Assembly: GCA_016709665.1 (NCBI GenBank)
Contig: JADJMI010000009.1
Span: 134,520-198,519, forward strand
DNA from: Betaproteobacteria bacterium
Lineage (GTDB): Bacteria; Pseudomonadota; Gammaproteobacteria; Burkholderiales; Usitatibacteraceae
Reading direction: 5' to 3'
DNA length: 64,000 bases
Of this stretch, positions 17,691 to 26,772 are shown in pieces. Made by a program: the position numbers and the translations under genes. Each line of letters starts with the position of its first letter. Position 1 is the first letter of the stretch. The notes under the pieces are model-generated. The model ran no database searches. It was not told the origin of the DNA and was given only the letters and a program-made list of their open reading frames with translations.

Positions 17691-19162
17691 AAGGCGCCGG
17701 CCGCCATCCGGCCCGAAAGGGCCGCCATCGGCACGCCCGGCCCCGGGTGAGCGCTCCCGCCCGCCAGGTAGAGGCCGCGAAGGCTCGTTCGGCAGCCCGG
17801 GCGCCGGAAGGAGGCCCTCCAGCCGTGCGAGGCCGCCCCATAGAGCGCGCCCCCCGTCCCCGGATACCGCCGCGCGAAGTCCGCCGGCGTCGACACCGTC
17901 GTCGCCTCCGCCCGCCTCGCGATCGAAAGGCCGCAGCGCTCGAGTTGCCGGAAAGTCCGTTCTTCGCATCGGGACAGCTCCTTCGCGCTCATCGGGCGCA
18001 TGTCGCCGCAGGCCGGCGCGTTGACGAGGCACATGAGCCTTTCCGGCTCTCCAAAGGGCGGCGCCGCGGGGGATTCGCGGTCATGGGCGCAGACGTACAC
18101 CGTCGGTTCGTCGGGCACGCGTCCCCGGCCGAACAGGTCGCGGAATTCCGCGGCGTAGTCGCGCGAGAAGAAGACGTTGTGGCGCGCGAGCGGAAAGCCG
18201 CCGACGCGGGCGAGGAGGTTCCACGTGATCGCCGAGAGCGAGCGCGATCGCGGATCGACGGGACGCACGGCACGCGAGGCTTCCTCGCCGAAGGCACCGG
18301 CCGCGAGGGCCGCCACGTCGCCGTTGGCGACGACGCCGGAGGCCTCCAGCCTTTCGCCGCTCGCGAGGACGACGCCCGCGACGCGCCCGCGCTCGACCAC
18401 GAGCCGGGCCGCCTCTTGCGCATAGCGGATCGTGGCGCCGTGGCGGGTGGCGAGCCCGGCCATGGCGTCGGCCAGCCGGTGCATGCCGCCTTCGACCAGC
18501 CACACGCCCTCGCGCTCGACGTGCGCGACCAGCATGAGGGTCGCGGGCGCCTCGAACGGCGAGGAGCCGCAGTAGGTCGCGTAGCGCCCGAAGAGTTGCC
18601 GCAGGCGCGGGTCGCGGAAGTGCTTGCCGAGCGCGGTCCACATCGACGCGAACGGGTTGATCGCGGCCAGGGTCGCGAGCGCGTGGATGCCGCCGTGGCG
18701 CGCGAGGCCGACGAGGCTCGGGCGCCCGGCGCGGATGAAGGGCGTTTCGAGCGCGTGCCAGGCGCGCTGCGCGCTGGCGCAGAACTCGCGGTAGCGCCGG
18801 CCCTCGTCCGGGCCGCACAGGCGCGCGATCGCATCGGCCGAGCGCGCGATGTCGGTGAACAGGTCGAGGCGCTCTCCGGCGCTCCAGGCGTGGCGCGCGA
18901 GCACGTCGGCCGCCCGCAACGTCACGTGATCCGCGAGCCGCTCGCCGCAGTCGGCGAAGATTTCCTCGAAGACGCGTCCCATCGTGAGCACCGTGGGGCC
19001 GCCGTCCTGGCGGCCGCCGGCCACGGGCACGGCGCCGAGCTTGCCGCCGGGGCCGGCCGCTCGCTCGACGACGGTCACGGCAAGGCCGCGGGCCGCGAGG
19101 GTCGCTGCCGCCGCGAGACCGCCGATGCCTGCCCCGATCACGACCACCCGTTGTGCGCGCAT
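17591..19162 (-). CDS. crtD: Methoxyneurosporene (hydroxyneurosporene) desaturase CrtD
   Basis: FAD-dependent C-3,4 desaturase acting after CrtC. The Rossmann motif VVVIGAGIGGLAAAATLAARG starts at residue 5 and the terminal signature LYLAGGSAHPGPGVPMAALSG lies about 40 residues from the end. The 523 aa is slightly longer than usual because about 30 residues follow the family's normal end, overlapping crtC. It is transcribed away from crtE, and the intergenic region has two PpsR-type operators. Confidence 0.93.
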   Translation of the reverse strand: MRAQRVVVIGAGIGGLAAAATLAARGLAVTVVERAAGPGGKLGAVPVAGGRQDGGPTVLTMGRVFEEIFADCGERLADHVTLRAADVLARHAWSAGERLDLFTDIARSADAIARLCGPDEGRRYREFCASAQRAWHALETPFIRAGRPSLVGLARHGGIHALATLAAINPFASMWTALGKHFRDPRLRQLFGRYATYCGSSPFEAPATLMLVAHVEREGVWLVEGGMHRLADAMAGLATRHGATIRYAQEAARLVVERGRVAGVVLASGERLEASGVVANGDVAALAAGAFGEEASRAVRPVDPRSRSLSAITWNLLARVGGFPLARHNVFFSRDYAAEFRDLFGRGRVPDEPTVYVCAHDRESPAAPPFGEPERLMCLVNAPACGDMRPMSAKELSRCEERTFRQLERCGLSIARRAEATTVSTPADFARRYPGTGGALYGAASHGWRASFRRPGCRTSLRGLYLAGGSAHPGPGVPMAALSGRMAAGALWSDLGSTSPWPREAMPGGTSMPSATTSATGSR

Positions 19163-19190
19163 GCGCTTCGGCGGCTCCCGAAAGTTGTCA

Positions 19191-19220
19191 TTGACTGGCT
19201 GGGGTTACGCTGTCTATATT
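19191..19220 (+). promoter_or_regulatory. Candidate sigma-70 promoter for crtE
   Basis: TTGACT (19191-19196) and TATATT (19215-19220) are 18 bp apart, 57 bp before the crtE ATG. The -10 element lies inside the first PpsR-type operator, the layout expected for repression. This is motif-based only. Confidence 0.5.
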
Positions 19221-19228
19221 ACATGACA
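19211..19228. promoter_or_regulatory. PpsR-type operator 1, crtD/crtE gap
   Basis: TGTCTATATTACATGACA fits TGT-N12-ACA exactly and covers the candidate -10 of crtE. It is the first of two boxes whose starts lie 25 bp apart. Confidence 0.8.
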
Positions 19229-19235
19229 TAAGAAG

Positions 19236-19253
19236 TGTTAACTGAAATTGACA
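19236..19253. promoter_or_regulatory. PpsR-type operator 2, crtD/crtE gap
   Basis: TGTTAACTGAAATTGACA fits TGT-N12-ACA exactly. It lies 23 bp before the crtE start. Paired boxes about two helical turns apart are typical for cooperative PpsR/CrtJ binding. Confidence 0.82.
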
Positions 19254-19276
19254 CCGGCGCCTGCCAAGGGAGCTTC

Positions 19277-20146
19277 ATGAGCGACACGATCCGCATCGAG
19301 CAGGCCCTGTCGGACATCCTGGGGTCGGTCCAGACGGAAGACGCCCCGCCGCGCCTCGCGGCCGCCCTGCGTTATGCCGTCTTTCCCGGCGGCGCCCGCA
19401 TCCGGCCCCGCCTGTGTCTGGCCGTGGCGCGCGCCTGCGGCGACGACCGGCCTGCGGTGACGGACAGCGCCGCGGCCGCCATCGAGTTGCTCCACTGCGC
19501 CTCGCTCGTGCACGACGACCTGCCGTGCTTCGACGACGCGCCCATGCGGCGGGGCAAGCCGTCCGTGCACAAGGCGTACGGCGAGCGCCTCGCGGTGCTG
19601 GGCGGCGACGCGCTGATCGTGCTGGCCTTCCAGGGGCTCGCGGCCGGTTGCGCGGACGCGCCCGCACGGCTCGGGAGGCTGCTGCCCATCGTTTCGCGCT
19701 CCGTCGGGCTGCCCTCCGGCATCGCCGCGGGACAGGCGTGGGAATGCGAGCCCTTCGTCGACCTGTCCGTCTACCAGCGCGCCAAGACGAGCGCGCTCTT
19801 CGCCGCCGCGACGGAAGCGGGCGCCGCGGCGGCCGGCGTCGCCCCGGAACCGTGGCGACTGCTGGGCGATCGGCTCGGCGAGGCATTCCAGATCGCCGAC
19901 GACATCCTGGACGTGGCGGGCGATGCGGCGAAGCTCGGCAAGCCGGTCGGCCAGGACGCCGCCCACGCGAGACCGAGCGGGGCCGCGCAGCTCGGGCTGG
20001 AGGGCGCGATCCGCCGCCTGGGTGTCCTCGTCGACGGTGCCGTCGCCTCGATCCCGGATTGCCCCGGCGCGGAAGTGCTCCGCGCGCACGTCCTGCAGGT
20101 CGCCGCCAACCTCCTGCCCGCGGAAATCGCCGAGCAGGCGGCCTGA
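19277..20146 (+). CDS. crtE: Geranylgeranyl diphosphate synthase CrtE
   Basis: Prenyltransferase of 289 aa making GGPP for carotenoids and the bacteriochlorophyll tail. First aspartate-rich motif: HDDLPCFDDAPMRRGKPS; second: QIADDILDVAGD. GGDALIVLAFQ is also conserved. ATG at 19277 follows an AAGGGA ribosome site. It opens the plus-strand run crtE-crtF-bchC…; crtF begins about 10 bp after its stop. Two PpsR boxes and a candidate promoter lie upstream. Confidence 0.95.
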   Translation: MSDTIRIEQALSDILGSVQTEDAPPRLAAALRYAVFPGGARIRPRLCLAVARACGDDRPAVTDSAAAAIELLHCASLVHDDLPCFDDAPMRRGKPSVHKAYGERLAVLGGDALIVLAFQGLAAGCADAPARLGRLLPIVSRSVGLPSGIAAGQAWECEPFVDLSVYQRAKTSALFAAATEAGAAAAGVAPEPWRLLGDRLGEAFQIADDILDVAGDAAKLGKPVGQDAAHARPSGAAQLGLEGAIRRLGVLVDGAVASIPDCPGAEVLRAHVLQVAANLLPAEIAEQAA

Positions 20147-20155
20147 GCGGCGCCC

Positions 20156-21312
20156 TTGTCCCCCGGCGCGGGCCTCGAACCGGCGGCGCCCTCGCGGCGA
20201 GGCGGTTGGCGCGAGGCGCGTGACCGGCTCGTCGCGAACCCGCGCTTTCGCCGCTGGGCGAGCGCCTTTCCGCTGACGCGATTCATCGCACGCCGTCGGG
20301 CCGGGCGGCTGTTCGACCTGTGCGCGGGCTTCGTGTATTCGCAGGTGCTCCTCGCCTGCGTGCGGTTGCGCGTTTTCGACATCCTCGCGGACGGCCCGCT
20401 CGGCGTCGGCGAGCTCGCCTCCCGCCTGCGGCTCGAGCCCGCGGCAGCCGAGCGCCTGCTACGCGCCGCCGCCTCGCTGGACCTGCTCGAACGGCGAGGC
20501 GCGGATCGGTTCGGCCTGGGCCCGCTCGGCGCGGCGATGGTCGGCGACGCGGGCACGGCGGCGATGATCGAGCACCACACCATCCTCTACGGGGATCTCG
20601 GGGATCCCGTCCGCCTCCTGCGCGAGCGAGGGAAGGGCACGCACCTCGCGGGCTATTGGCCCTATGCCGGGGCTCGCGAGCCGGGGCCGCTCGCCGGGGA
20701 ATCGGTTTCGGCCTACACCCGGCTCATGGCGGCCTCCGCGCCGCTGGTGGCCGACGAGGTGCTGGCGGCCCACCCCTTCCAGCGGCACGACTGCCTGCTC
20801 GACGTCGGCGGCGGCGACGGGACCTTCATCGCGATGGCGGCCGGGCGGCACCCCCGCCTGGCGGCGATCCTGTTCGACCTGCCGGCCGTGGCCGCGCAGG
20901 CGGCGCCCGCTTCGAGCGCGAAGGGCTCGGCCTTCGGGCGAGGGCGGTCGGGGGCAGCTTCCGTGCCGATCCCATCCCCGGAGGCGCGGACGTCGCGACG
21001 CTCGTTCGGATTCTTCATGACCACGACGACGACGTGGTGCTCGAGCTCCTGCGGCGAGTCCATCGCGCCTTGCCGCCGGGCGGGACGCTGGTGGTGGCGG
21101 AGCCCATGTCCGGCGTGCCGGGGGCCGAGCGGATGGCCGATGCGTACTTCGGCTTCTACCTCCTGGCCATGGGCACCGGGCGCGCCCGCACGCCCGGCGA
21201 GCTCGGCGCACTGCTGCGCCAGGCCGGCTTCGAATCGCCCCGGCGCCTCGCCACGCGCATTCCCGTCGCGGCGCAGGTGCTGGTGTCAACCCGCTCGCGG
21301 AATGAACTGTAA
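20156..21312 (+). CDS. crtF: Demethylspheroidene O-methyltransferase CrtF, one frameshift
   Basis: SAM-dependent methyltransferase for the C1 hydroxyl of acyclic carotenoids. The N-terminal part (WREARDRLVANPRFRRWASA, FDLCAGFVYSQVLLACVRLR) and the SAM-site motif LLDVGGGDGTFIAMAA lie in one frame. The C-terminal part (LVRILHDHDDDVVLELLRRV, GTLVVAEPMSG) lies in another. One base is missing near 20900-20915; the length (3n-1) agrees and repair gives 385 aa, normal for CrtF. The only upstream start in frame is TTG at 20156. Confidence 0.87.
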
Positions 21313-21325
21313 TAAGAAATTGACA
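21308..21325. promoter_or_regulatory. PpsR-type operator 1 upstream of bchC
   Basis: TGTAATAAGAAATTGACA is an exact TGT-N12-ACA. Its right half forms the TTGACA (21320-21325) of a candidate promoter whose -10 is TAAACT (21342-21347). It overlaps the end of crtF, so bchC can be read from crtE and from its own promoter. Confidence 0.82.
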
Positions 21326-21333
21326 AAACGCAC

Positions 21334-21351
21334 AGTAACCTTAAACTGACA
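21334..21351. promoter_or_regulatory. Degenerate PpsR-type operator 2 upstream of bchC
   Basis: ACAGTAACCTTAAACTGACA (21332-21351) contains AGT-N12-ACA, one mismatch from the consensus. It starts 26 bp after box 1 and covers the candidate -10. The pair resembles the spacing seen before crtE. Confidence 0.6.
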
Positions 21352-21415
21352 CTATTCATCCGAGGGCATTTGCCCAGGACGACATCCCGCCAAGCACGGG
21401 GTCGCGAGGAGATCG

Positions 21416-22354
21416 ATGGAAACGATGGCCGTCGTACTGCAAGGGCCGGAGCAATTGGCCGTGAGCAGGCTCGATCTTTCGCCACCGGGTCGCGACGACG
21501 TGGTGGTCGACATCGAATGGAGCGGCATCAGCACCGGGACGGAGCGGCTGCTGTGGTCCGGGCGCATGCCGACTTTCCCGGGCATGGGCTACCCGCTCGT
21601 TCCGGGCTACGAGTCGGTCGGCCGCATCGCCTCCGCGGGCCCGGATTCCGGCCGGCGGGTGGGCGAGAAGGTCTTCGTGCCGGGCGCGCGCTGCTTCGGC
21701 ACCGTCCGCGGGCTCTTCGGCGGGGCCGCCTCCCGCCTCGTGGTGCCCTCCGCGAAAGCGCTGCCCATCGCCGAATCCCTCGAGGAGCGCGGCGTCCTGC
21801 TTGCGCTCGCCGCCACGGCCGCCCATGCCATTTCCGGGGGCGTGCGATCGCCCGATCTCGTCATCGGTCACGGTGTGCTCGGAAGGCTCCTCGCGCGGCT
21901 CGCCATCGCGAGCGGCGACCCGCCGCCCACCGTCTGGGAAACCAACCCCGATCGCGCCGCCGGCGCCCGCGGATACCCGGTCATCGACCCGTCGGCCGAC
22001 GCGCGCCGCGACTATCGCGCGATCTACGACGTGAGCGGCGACTCCTCGATCCTCGACACGCTGGTCGGAAGGCTCGCGCCCGGTGGCGAGATCGTCCTGG
22101 CCGGCTTCTACGTCGAGCCGCTCGCCTTCGCCTTCGCGCCCGCCTTCATGCGCGAGGCGCGCATCCGCGTCGCCGCGCAGTGGCGGGAAGCGGACCTCCT
22201 CGACGTGAAGCAGCTCGCCGAAAGCGGCCAGCTCGCGCTCGACGGCCTCATCACGCATCGCCAAGCCTCCTCGGACGCGCCGGCGGCCTACCGCACGGCG
22301 TTCACCGATCCCGCCTGCCTCAAGATGATCCTCGACTGGAGAAACGGAACATGA
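21416..22354 (+). CDS. bchC: 3-hydroxyethyl bacteriochlorophyllide a dehydrogenase BchC
   Basis: Zinc-type medium-chain dehydrogenase-like protein of 312 aa, oxidising the C3 hydroxyethyl group to acetyl in bacteriochlorophyll a synthesis. Typical segments are WSGISTGTERLLWSGRMP, GYPLVPGYESVGRI and LVIGHGVLGRLLARL (nucleotide-binding). The stop overlaps the bchX start (ATGA). It opens the bchCXYZ-puf run with its own PpsR-controlled promoter. Confidence 0.95.
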   Translation: METMAVVLQGPEQLAVSRLDLSPPGRDDVVVDIEWSGISTGTERLLWSGRMPTFPGMGYPLVPGYESVGRIASAGPDSGRRVGEKVFVPGARCFGTVRGLFGGAASRLVVPSAKALPIAESLEERGVLLALAATAAHAISGGVRSPDLVIGHGVLGRLLARLAIASGDPPPTVWETNPDRAAGARGYPVIDPSADARRDYRAIYDVSGDSSILDTLVGRLAPGGEIVLAGFYVEPLAFAFAPAFMREARIRVAAQWREADLLDVKQLAESGQLALDGLITHRQASSDAPAAYRTAFTDPACLKMILDWRNGT

Positions 22355-23370
22355 GCGAAACACGCGTGGCACCGTCTCCCGCCGTCATCAATTTCTCGAT
22401 GCAGGACAGGCTGCGGACGGAAGCGGCCCAGGAGCCCCTGCCGGCCGCATCCGGGCCGGTCACCAAGACCACCCAGATCATCGCGATCTACGGCAAGGGC
22501 GGCATCGGCAAGAGCTTCTCGCTCGCGAACCTCTCCTACATGCTGGCGCAGCAGGGCAAGAAGGTGCTGCTGATCGGCTGCGACCCCAAGAGCGACACGA
22601 CGGCGCTGCTGTTCGGCGGGCGCAGCTGCCCGACCATCATCGAGACCTCGTCGAAGAAGAAGCTCGCCGGCGAGGCGGTAGCGATCGGCGACGTCTGCTT
22701 CAAGCGCGACGGCGTCTTCGCGATGGAGCTGGGCGGCCCCGAAGTCGGCCGCGGCTGCGGCGGGCGCGGCATCATCCACGGCTTCGAGCTGCTCGAGAAG
22801 CTGGGCTTCCACGACTGGGGCTTCGACTACGTGCTGCTCGATTTCCTGGGCGACGTGGTCTGCGGCGGCTTCGGCCTGCCGATCGCGCGCGACATGTGCC
22901 AGAAGGTCATCGTCGTCGGCTCGAACGACCTGCAGTCGCTCTACGTCGCCAACAACGTCTGCTCGGCGGTCGAGTACTTCCGCAAGCTCGGCGGCAACGT
23001 CGGCGTCGCGGGCATCCTCATCAACAAGGACGACGGCACCGGCGAGGCGCAGGCCTTCGCCGCGAAGGCGGGCATTCCCGTCCTCGCCGCGATCCCGGCC
23101 AACGAGGACATCCGCAGGAAGAGCGCCAACTACGAGATCATCGGCCGCCCCGGCACGGCCTGGGCGTCCATCTTCGAGTCGCTCGCGACCAACGTCGCCG
23201 AGGCCCCGCCGGTACGGCCGAACCCGCTGACGCAGGACGAGCTGCTGGGACTCTTCAGCGGCGACGCCGTCGGCCGCCACGTCGTGCTCGAACCGGCCAC
23301 CTTCGCGGACATGATGGGCCGCGACGAAGTGACGAAGCCCTCCCTTGAAGTCGTCTACGACGCCGTCTAG
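22351..23370 (+). CDS. bchX: Chlorophyllide a reductase iron protein BchX
   Basis: NifH-like ATPase of 339 aa that passes electrons to BchYZ in reduction of ring B. The P-loop YGKGGIGKSFSLANLS, the switch DPKSDTT, and the cysteine regions GRGCGGRGI and GDVVCGGFG (4Fe-4S ligands across the dimer) are present. The N-terminal extension of about 40 residues before the P-loop is typical of BchX rather than BchL. ATG at 22351 overlaps the bchC stop. bchY follows 6 bp later. Confidence 0.96.
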   Translation: MSETRVAPSPAVINFSMQDRLRTEAAQEPLPAASGPVTKTTQIIAIYGKGGIGKSFSLANLSYMLAQQGKKVLLIGCDPKSDTTALLFGGRSCPTIIETSSKKKLAGEAVAIGDVCFKRDGVFAMELGGPEVGRGCGGRGIIHGFELLEKLGFHDWGFDYVLLDFLGDVVCGGFGLPIARDMCQKVIVVGSNDLQSLYVANNVCSAVEYFRKLGGNVGVAGILINKDDGTGEAQAFAAKAGIPVLAAIPANEDIRRKSANYEIIGRPGTAWASIFESLATNVAEAPPVRPNPLTQDELLGLFSGDAVGRHVVLEPATFADMMGRDEVTKPSLEVVYDAV

Positions 23371-23376
23371 CGCGCC

Positions 23377-24903
23377 ATGCCCGACGACACCGTTCCCGCA
23401 ATCGCCAATCCGGCCGCCCTGGCCGGCGACGGCGCCGGTTGCCACTCGGGGCGCGACGCGCTCGAGTCCGCCGCCCGCGCCGCGGGTAAGAGCGAGACGC
23501 TCGATCGCTACGCGAAGGATTACCCGAAGGGGCCTCACGACCAGCCGCAGTCGATGTGCCCGGCCTTCGGCTCGCTGCGCGTGGGGCTTCGCATGCGGCG
23601 CACCGCGACCGTGCTCTCCGGCTCGGCCTGCTGCGTCTACGGGCTCACCTTCACCTCGCACTTCTACGGCGCGCGCCGCACGGTCGGCTACGTCCCGTTC
23701 AACTCCGAGACCCTCGTCACCGGCAAGCTCTTCGAGGACATCCGCGAGGCCGTGCACAAGCTCGCCGACCCGAAGGACTACGACGCCATCGTCGTGACCA
23801 ACCTGTGCGTGCCGACGGCCAGCGGCGTGCCGCTGCGCCTGCTGCCGAAGCAGATCAACGGCGTGCGCATCATCGGCATCGACGTGCCTGGCTTCGGCAT
23901 CCCGACCCACGCCGAGGCCAAGGACGTGCTCGCGGGCGCCATGCTGCAGTACGCGAGGACGGAAGCCGAGCAGGGGCCGGTCGCGGCTCCCAGGGCAGGA
24001 CGCAGCGAGAAGCCGACGATCACGCTGCTGGGCGAGATGTTCCCGGCCGACCCGATGGGCATCGCGATGATGCTCGAGCCGCTCGGCCTGGCCGCCGGGC
24101 CCGTCGTCCCGACCCGCGAGTGGCGGGAACTCTATGCCGCTCTCGATTGCGCGGCGGTGGCGGCGATCCACCCGTTCTACACGGCCAGCGTCCGCGAGTT
24201 CCAGGCCGCGGGCCGCACGGTGGTCGCGTCGGCGCCCGTGGGCCACGACGGCACGCGCGACTGGCTGCAGGCGATCGGCACGGCCGCCGGCGTCGCGCAG
24301 GAGCGCATCGACGCGGCCGCAAACCGCTTCCTGCCGATGATCCGCGCCGCGCTCGAGAAGAACCCCGTCCGCGCCCGGATCACGCTTAGCGGCTACGAAG
24401 GCTCCGAACTGCTCGTCGCCCGGCTGCTCGTGGAAAGCGGGGCGGACGTCCGCTACGTGGGCACGGCGTGCCCGCGCACGGAGTGGAGCGAGCCGGACCG
24501 CCAATGGCTCGAGGCGAAGGGCATCCGCGTCACCTACCGCGCCTCGCTCGAGCAGGATCTCGCGGCGCTCGCGGAGTTCGAGCCCGACGTGGCGATCGGC
24601 ACCACGCCCGTCGTGCAGGCCGCCAAGGAGCGCCGCATCCCGGCCCTCTACTTCACCAACCTCATCTCGGCGCGGCCCCTCATGGGCGTCGCCGGCGCCG
24701 GGTCGCTCGCCACCGTGGTGAACGCCGCGGCGGCGAACAAGGGCCGCTTCGACGCGATGAAGGAGTTCTTCGCGGGTGTCGGGGAAGGCCATGCGGCCGG
24801 CGTCTGGGAAGACGTGCCGCGCGACCGCCCCGAGTTCCGCGAGAACTACAAGCGCCACGTCATCAAGATCGCCAAGGCCAAGAAGTCCGAGGGGATGCCC
24901 TGA
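23377..24903 (+). CDS. bchY: Chlorophyllide a reductase subunit BchY
   Basis: NifD-like catalytic subunit, 508 aa, pairing with BchZ to reduce the C7=C8 bond of chlorophyllide a. Conserved cysteines appear in QSMCPAFGSLRVGLRMRR, GSACCVYG and VTNLCVPTASGVPL, the expected Fe-S ligand regions. Its TGA shares one base with the bchZ ATG, so the two are tightly coupled. Confidence 0.95.
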   Translation: MPDDTVPAIANPAALAGDGAGCHSGRDALESAARAAGKSETLDRYAKDYPKGPHDQPQSMCPAFGSLRVGLRMRRTATVLSGSACCVYGLTFTSHFYGARRTVGYVPFNSETLVTGKLFEDIREAVHKLADPKDYDAIVVTNLCVPTASGVPLRLLPKQINGVRIIGIDVPGFGIPTHAEAKDVLAGAMLQYARTEAEQGPVAAPRAGRSEKPTITLLGEMFPADPMGIAMMLEPLGLAAGPVVPTREWRELYAALDCAAVAAIHPFYTASVREFQAAGRTVVASAPVGHDGTRDWLQAIGTAAGVAQERIDAAANRFLPMIRAALEKNPVRARITLSGYEGSELLVARLLVESGADVRYVGTACPRTEWSEPDRQWLEAKGIRVTYRASLEQDLAALAEFEPDVAIGTTPVVQAAKERRIPALYFTNLISARPLMGVAGAGSLATVVNAAAANKGRFDAMKEFFAGVGEGHAAGVWEDVPRDRPEFRENYKRHVIKIAKAKKSEGMP

Positions 24904-26360
24904 TGCTCGTCCTCGATCACGACCGCGCGGGGGGCTACTGGGGTGCCGTGTACGTGTTCACGGCCGTGAAGGGCCTGCAGGTGGTGATCGATGGCCCCGT
25001 CGGCTGCGAGAACCTGCCGGTCACCTCGGTGCTGCATTACACCGACGCGCTGCCGCCGCACGAGTTGCCGATCGTGGTGACCGGGCTCGCCGAGGAGCAG
25101 CTCGGCCGCGAGGGCACCGAAGGCGCGATGAAGCGCGCCCATGCGGTGCTCGACCCGGACCTGCCCGCCGTCGTCGTGACCGGCTCCATCGCCGAGATGA
25201 TCGGCGGCGGCGTGACGCCCGAGGGCACCAACATCCAGCGCTTCCTGCCGCGCACCATCGACGAGGACCAGTGGCAGTGCGCCAACCGCGCGCTCTACTG
25301 GCTTTGGACGGAATACGGCTCCAAGCGCGGGCCGGTGCCGGAACGCTCGCCGCGTCCCGAGGGTGCGAAGCCCCGGGTGAACATCATCGGACCGGCCTAC
25401 GGCATGTTCAACATGCCGAGCGACCTGGCCGAGATCCGCCGCCTCGTCGAGGGCATCGGCGCCGAGGTGAACCTGGTCTTCCCGCTCGGCACGCACCTGG
25501 CCGACGTGAGGAAGCTCGCCGAGGCCGACGCCAACGTCTGCCTGTACCGCGAGTACGGCCGGATGCTCTGCGAGGCGCTCGAGCGCCCCTACCTGCAGGC
25601 GCCCATCGGACTGCACAGCACCACGCGCTTCCTGCGCAGCCTGGGCGAGGTGCTGGGCCTGGATCCGGAGCCCTTCATCGAGCGCGAGAAGCACACGACC
25701 ATCAAGCCCATCTGGGACCTGTGGCGCAGCGTGACGCAGGACTTCTTCGGGACGGCGAGCTTCGCGGTGGTGGCGAACGAGACGTACACGCGGGGCCTGA
25801 AGAACTTCCTCGAAAGCGAGATGGGGCTGCCCTGCGCCTTCGCCGTGCCGCGCGTGGCCGGCGTGAAGCCGGACAACGAGGCCGTGCGCAAGCTCGTGCG
25901 CGAGAAGCCGCCCCTGGTGATGTTCGGCAGCTACAACGAGCGCATGTACCTGGCCGAGAGCGGCTCGCGCGCGGCGTACATCCCGGCCTCGTTCCCGGGC
26001 GCCGTGATCCGCCGCCACACCGGCACGCCCTTCATGGGCTATGCGGGCGCCACGTACCTCATCCAGGAATTCTGCAACGCGCTCTTCGACGCGCTCTTCC
26101 ACATCCTGCCGCTCGCCACCGAGATGGACAAGGTCGAGGCCACGCCCTCGCGCCTGCATCGCGAGCTGCCGTGGCGCGAGGACGCGAAGGCGGCCTTCGA
26201 CGCGATCGTCGAGTCGCAGCCGATCCTCGTGCGCATCTCCGCGGCCAAGCGCCTGCGCGACCGCGTCGAGCGCGAGGCGCGCCAGGCCGGCGAGGAGGAA
26301 GTGACGACACAGAGGGTGGGCCTCGCGCGGGCCGCCTTCACGCAGGGGCTCGCGGCATGA
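24903..26360 (+). CDS. bchZ: Chlorophyllide a reductase subunit BchZ
   Basis: NifK-like partner of BchY, 485 aa. Recognisable are YWGAVYVFTAVKGLQVVIDG, the cysteine in GPVGCENLPVTSVLHYTD, and the segment FMGYAGATYLIQEFCNALFD near the C-terminal third. A basic tail (RLRDRVEREARQAGEE) is normal for the family. The gene ends 164 bp before pufB. No PpsR box lies in that gap, so puf is likely read from the crtE and bchC promoters and perhaps an unrecognised one. Confidence 0.95.
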   Translation: MLVLDHDRAGGYWGAVYVFTAVKGLQVVIDGPVGCENLPVTSVLHYTDALPPHELPIVVTGLAEEQLGREGTEGAMKRAHAVLDPDLPAVVVTGSIAEMIGGGVTPEGTNIQRFLPRTIDEDQWQCANRALYWLWTEYGSKRGPVPERSPRPEGAKPRVNIIGPAYGMFNMPSDLAEIRRLVEGIGAEVNLVFPLGTHLADVRKLAEADANVCLYREYGRMLCEALERPYLQAPIGLHSTTRFLRSLGEVLGLDPEPFIEREKHTTIKPIWDLWRSVTQDFFGTASFAVVANETYTRGLKNFLESEMGLPCAFAVPRVAGVKPDNEAVRKLVREKPPLVMFGSYNERMYLAESGSRAAYIPASFPGAVIRRHTGTPFMGYAGATYLIQEFCNALFDALFHILPLATEMDKVEATPSRLHRELPWREDAKAAFDAIVESQPILVRISAAKRLRDRVEREARQAGEEEVTTQRVGLARAAFTQGLAA

Positions 26361-26512
26361 ACGCGAGCACGCAATTGCGGAGGCCGGCGGCGCAGTGCCG
26401 GCGTCCCGTGATCCACCCGGGCCATCCGGGTGGCCGTACCGCGGTGGCGAGGCTGGCCACGGCAAACCCCGTCGCGCGGGATTGGCGCGTCAACGGCCGC
26501 GAGGCCAATTAG
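26357..26512 (+). CDS. Possible 51-aa leader ORF between bchZ and pufB
   Basis: ATG at 26357 overlaps the bchZ stop (ATGA) and the frame ends in TAG at 26510-26512, 12 bp before pufB. The product (start MNASTQLRRPAAQCRRP) is basic and Pro/Arg-rich, with no membrane segment and no likeness to Rhodobacter PufQ that I can see. Position suggests a leader or a spurious frame; I cannot tell which. Confidence 0.3.
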   Translation: MNASTQLRRPAAQCRRPVIHPGHPGGRTAVARLATANPVARDWRVNGREAN

Positions 26513-26524
26513 GAGGTTCTACTC

Positions 26525-26761
26525 ATGGCAGATGGCGACAAAAGCACCTTGTCGGGCTTGAGCGAACGGGAGGCGAAGGAGTTCCACGCGATTTTCGTGA
26601 CGAGCTTCATCGTGTTCCTGGTGGTGGCGATCATTGCCCATTTCCTGGCCTGGCAGTGGCGGCCGTGGCTCCCGGGTGTCCAGGGCTACGCCGACGCTAG
26701 CACGGTCGTCGAGGAAGCGACGCGCATGGCGTCGTGCCTTCAATACGCGTTCATCGGGTAG
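26525..26761 (+). CDS. pufB: LH1 antenna beta polypeptide PufB (long C-terminus)
   Basis: Core antenna beta chain. LSGLSEREAKEFHAIF is followed by one membrane helix with the bacteriochlorophyll-ligand His in IIAHFLAWQWRPWLP. A ribosome site (AGGAGG) precedes the ATG. The frame runs to 78 aa: about 20 residues beyond the usual end at WRPWLPG (VQGYADASTVVEEATRMASC…). That tail may be real or due to an uncorrected indel. pufA follows 11 bp later. Confidence 0.92.
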   Translation: MADGDKSTLSGLSEREAKEFHAIFVTSFIVFLVVAIIAHFLAWQWRPWLPGVQGYADASTVVEEATRMASCLQYAFIG

Positions 26762-26772
26762 GAGGAGAGGAT

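Noticed and set aside
22288..24858. Long open frame opposite bchX and bchY
   Set aside because: High-GC shadow of two certain genes; composition is His/Arg/Asp-rich with no domain.
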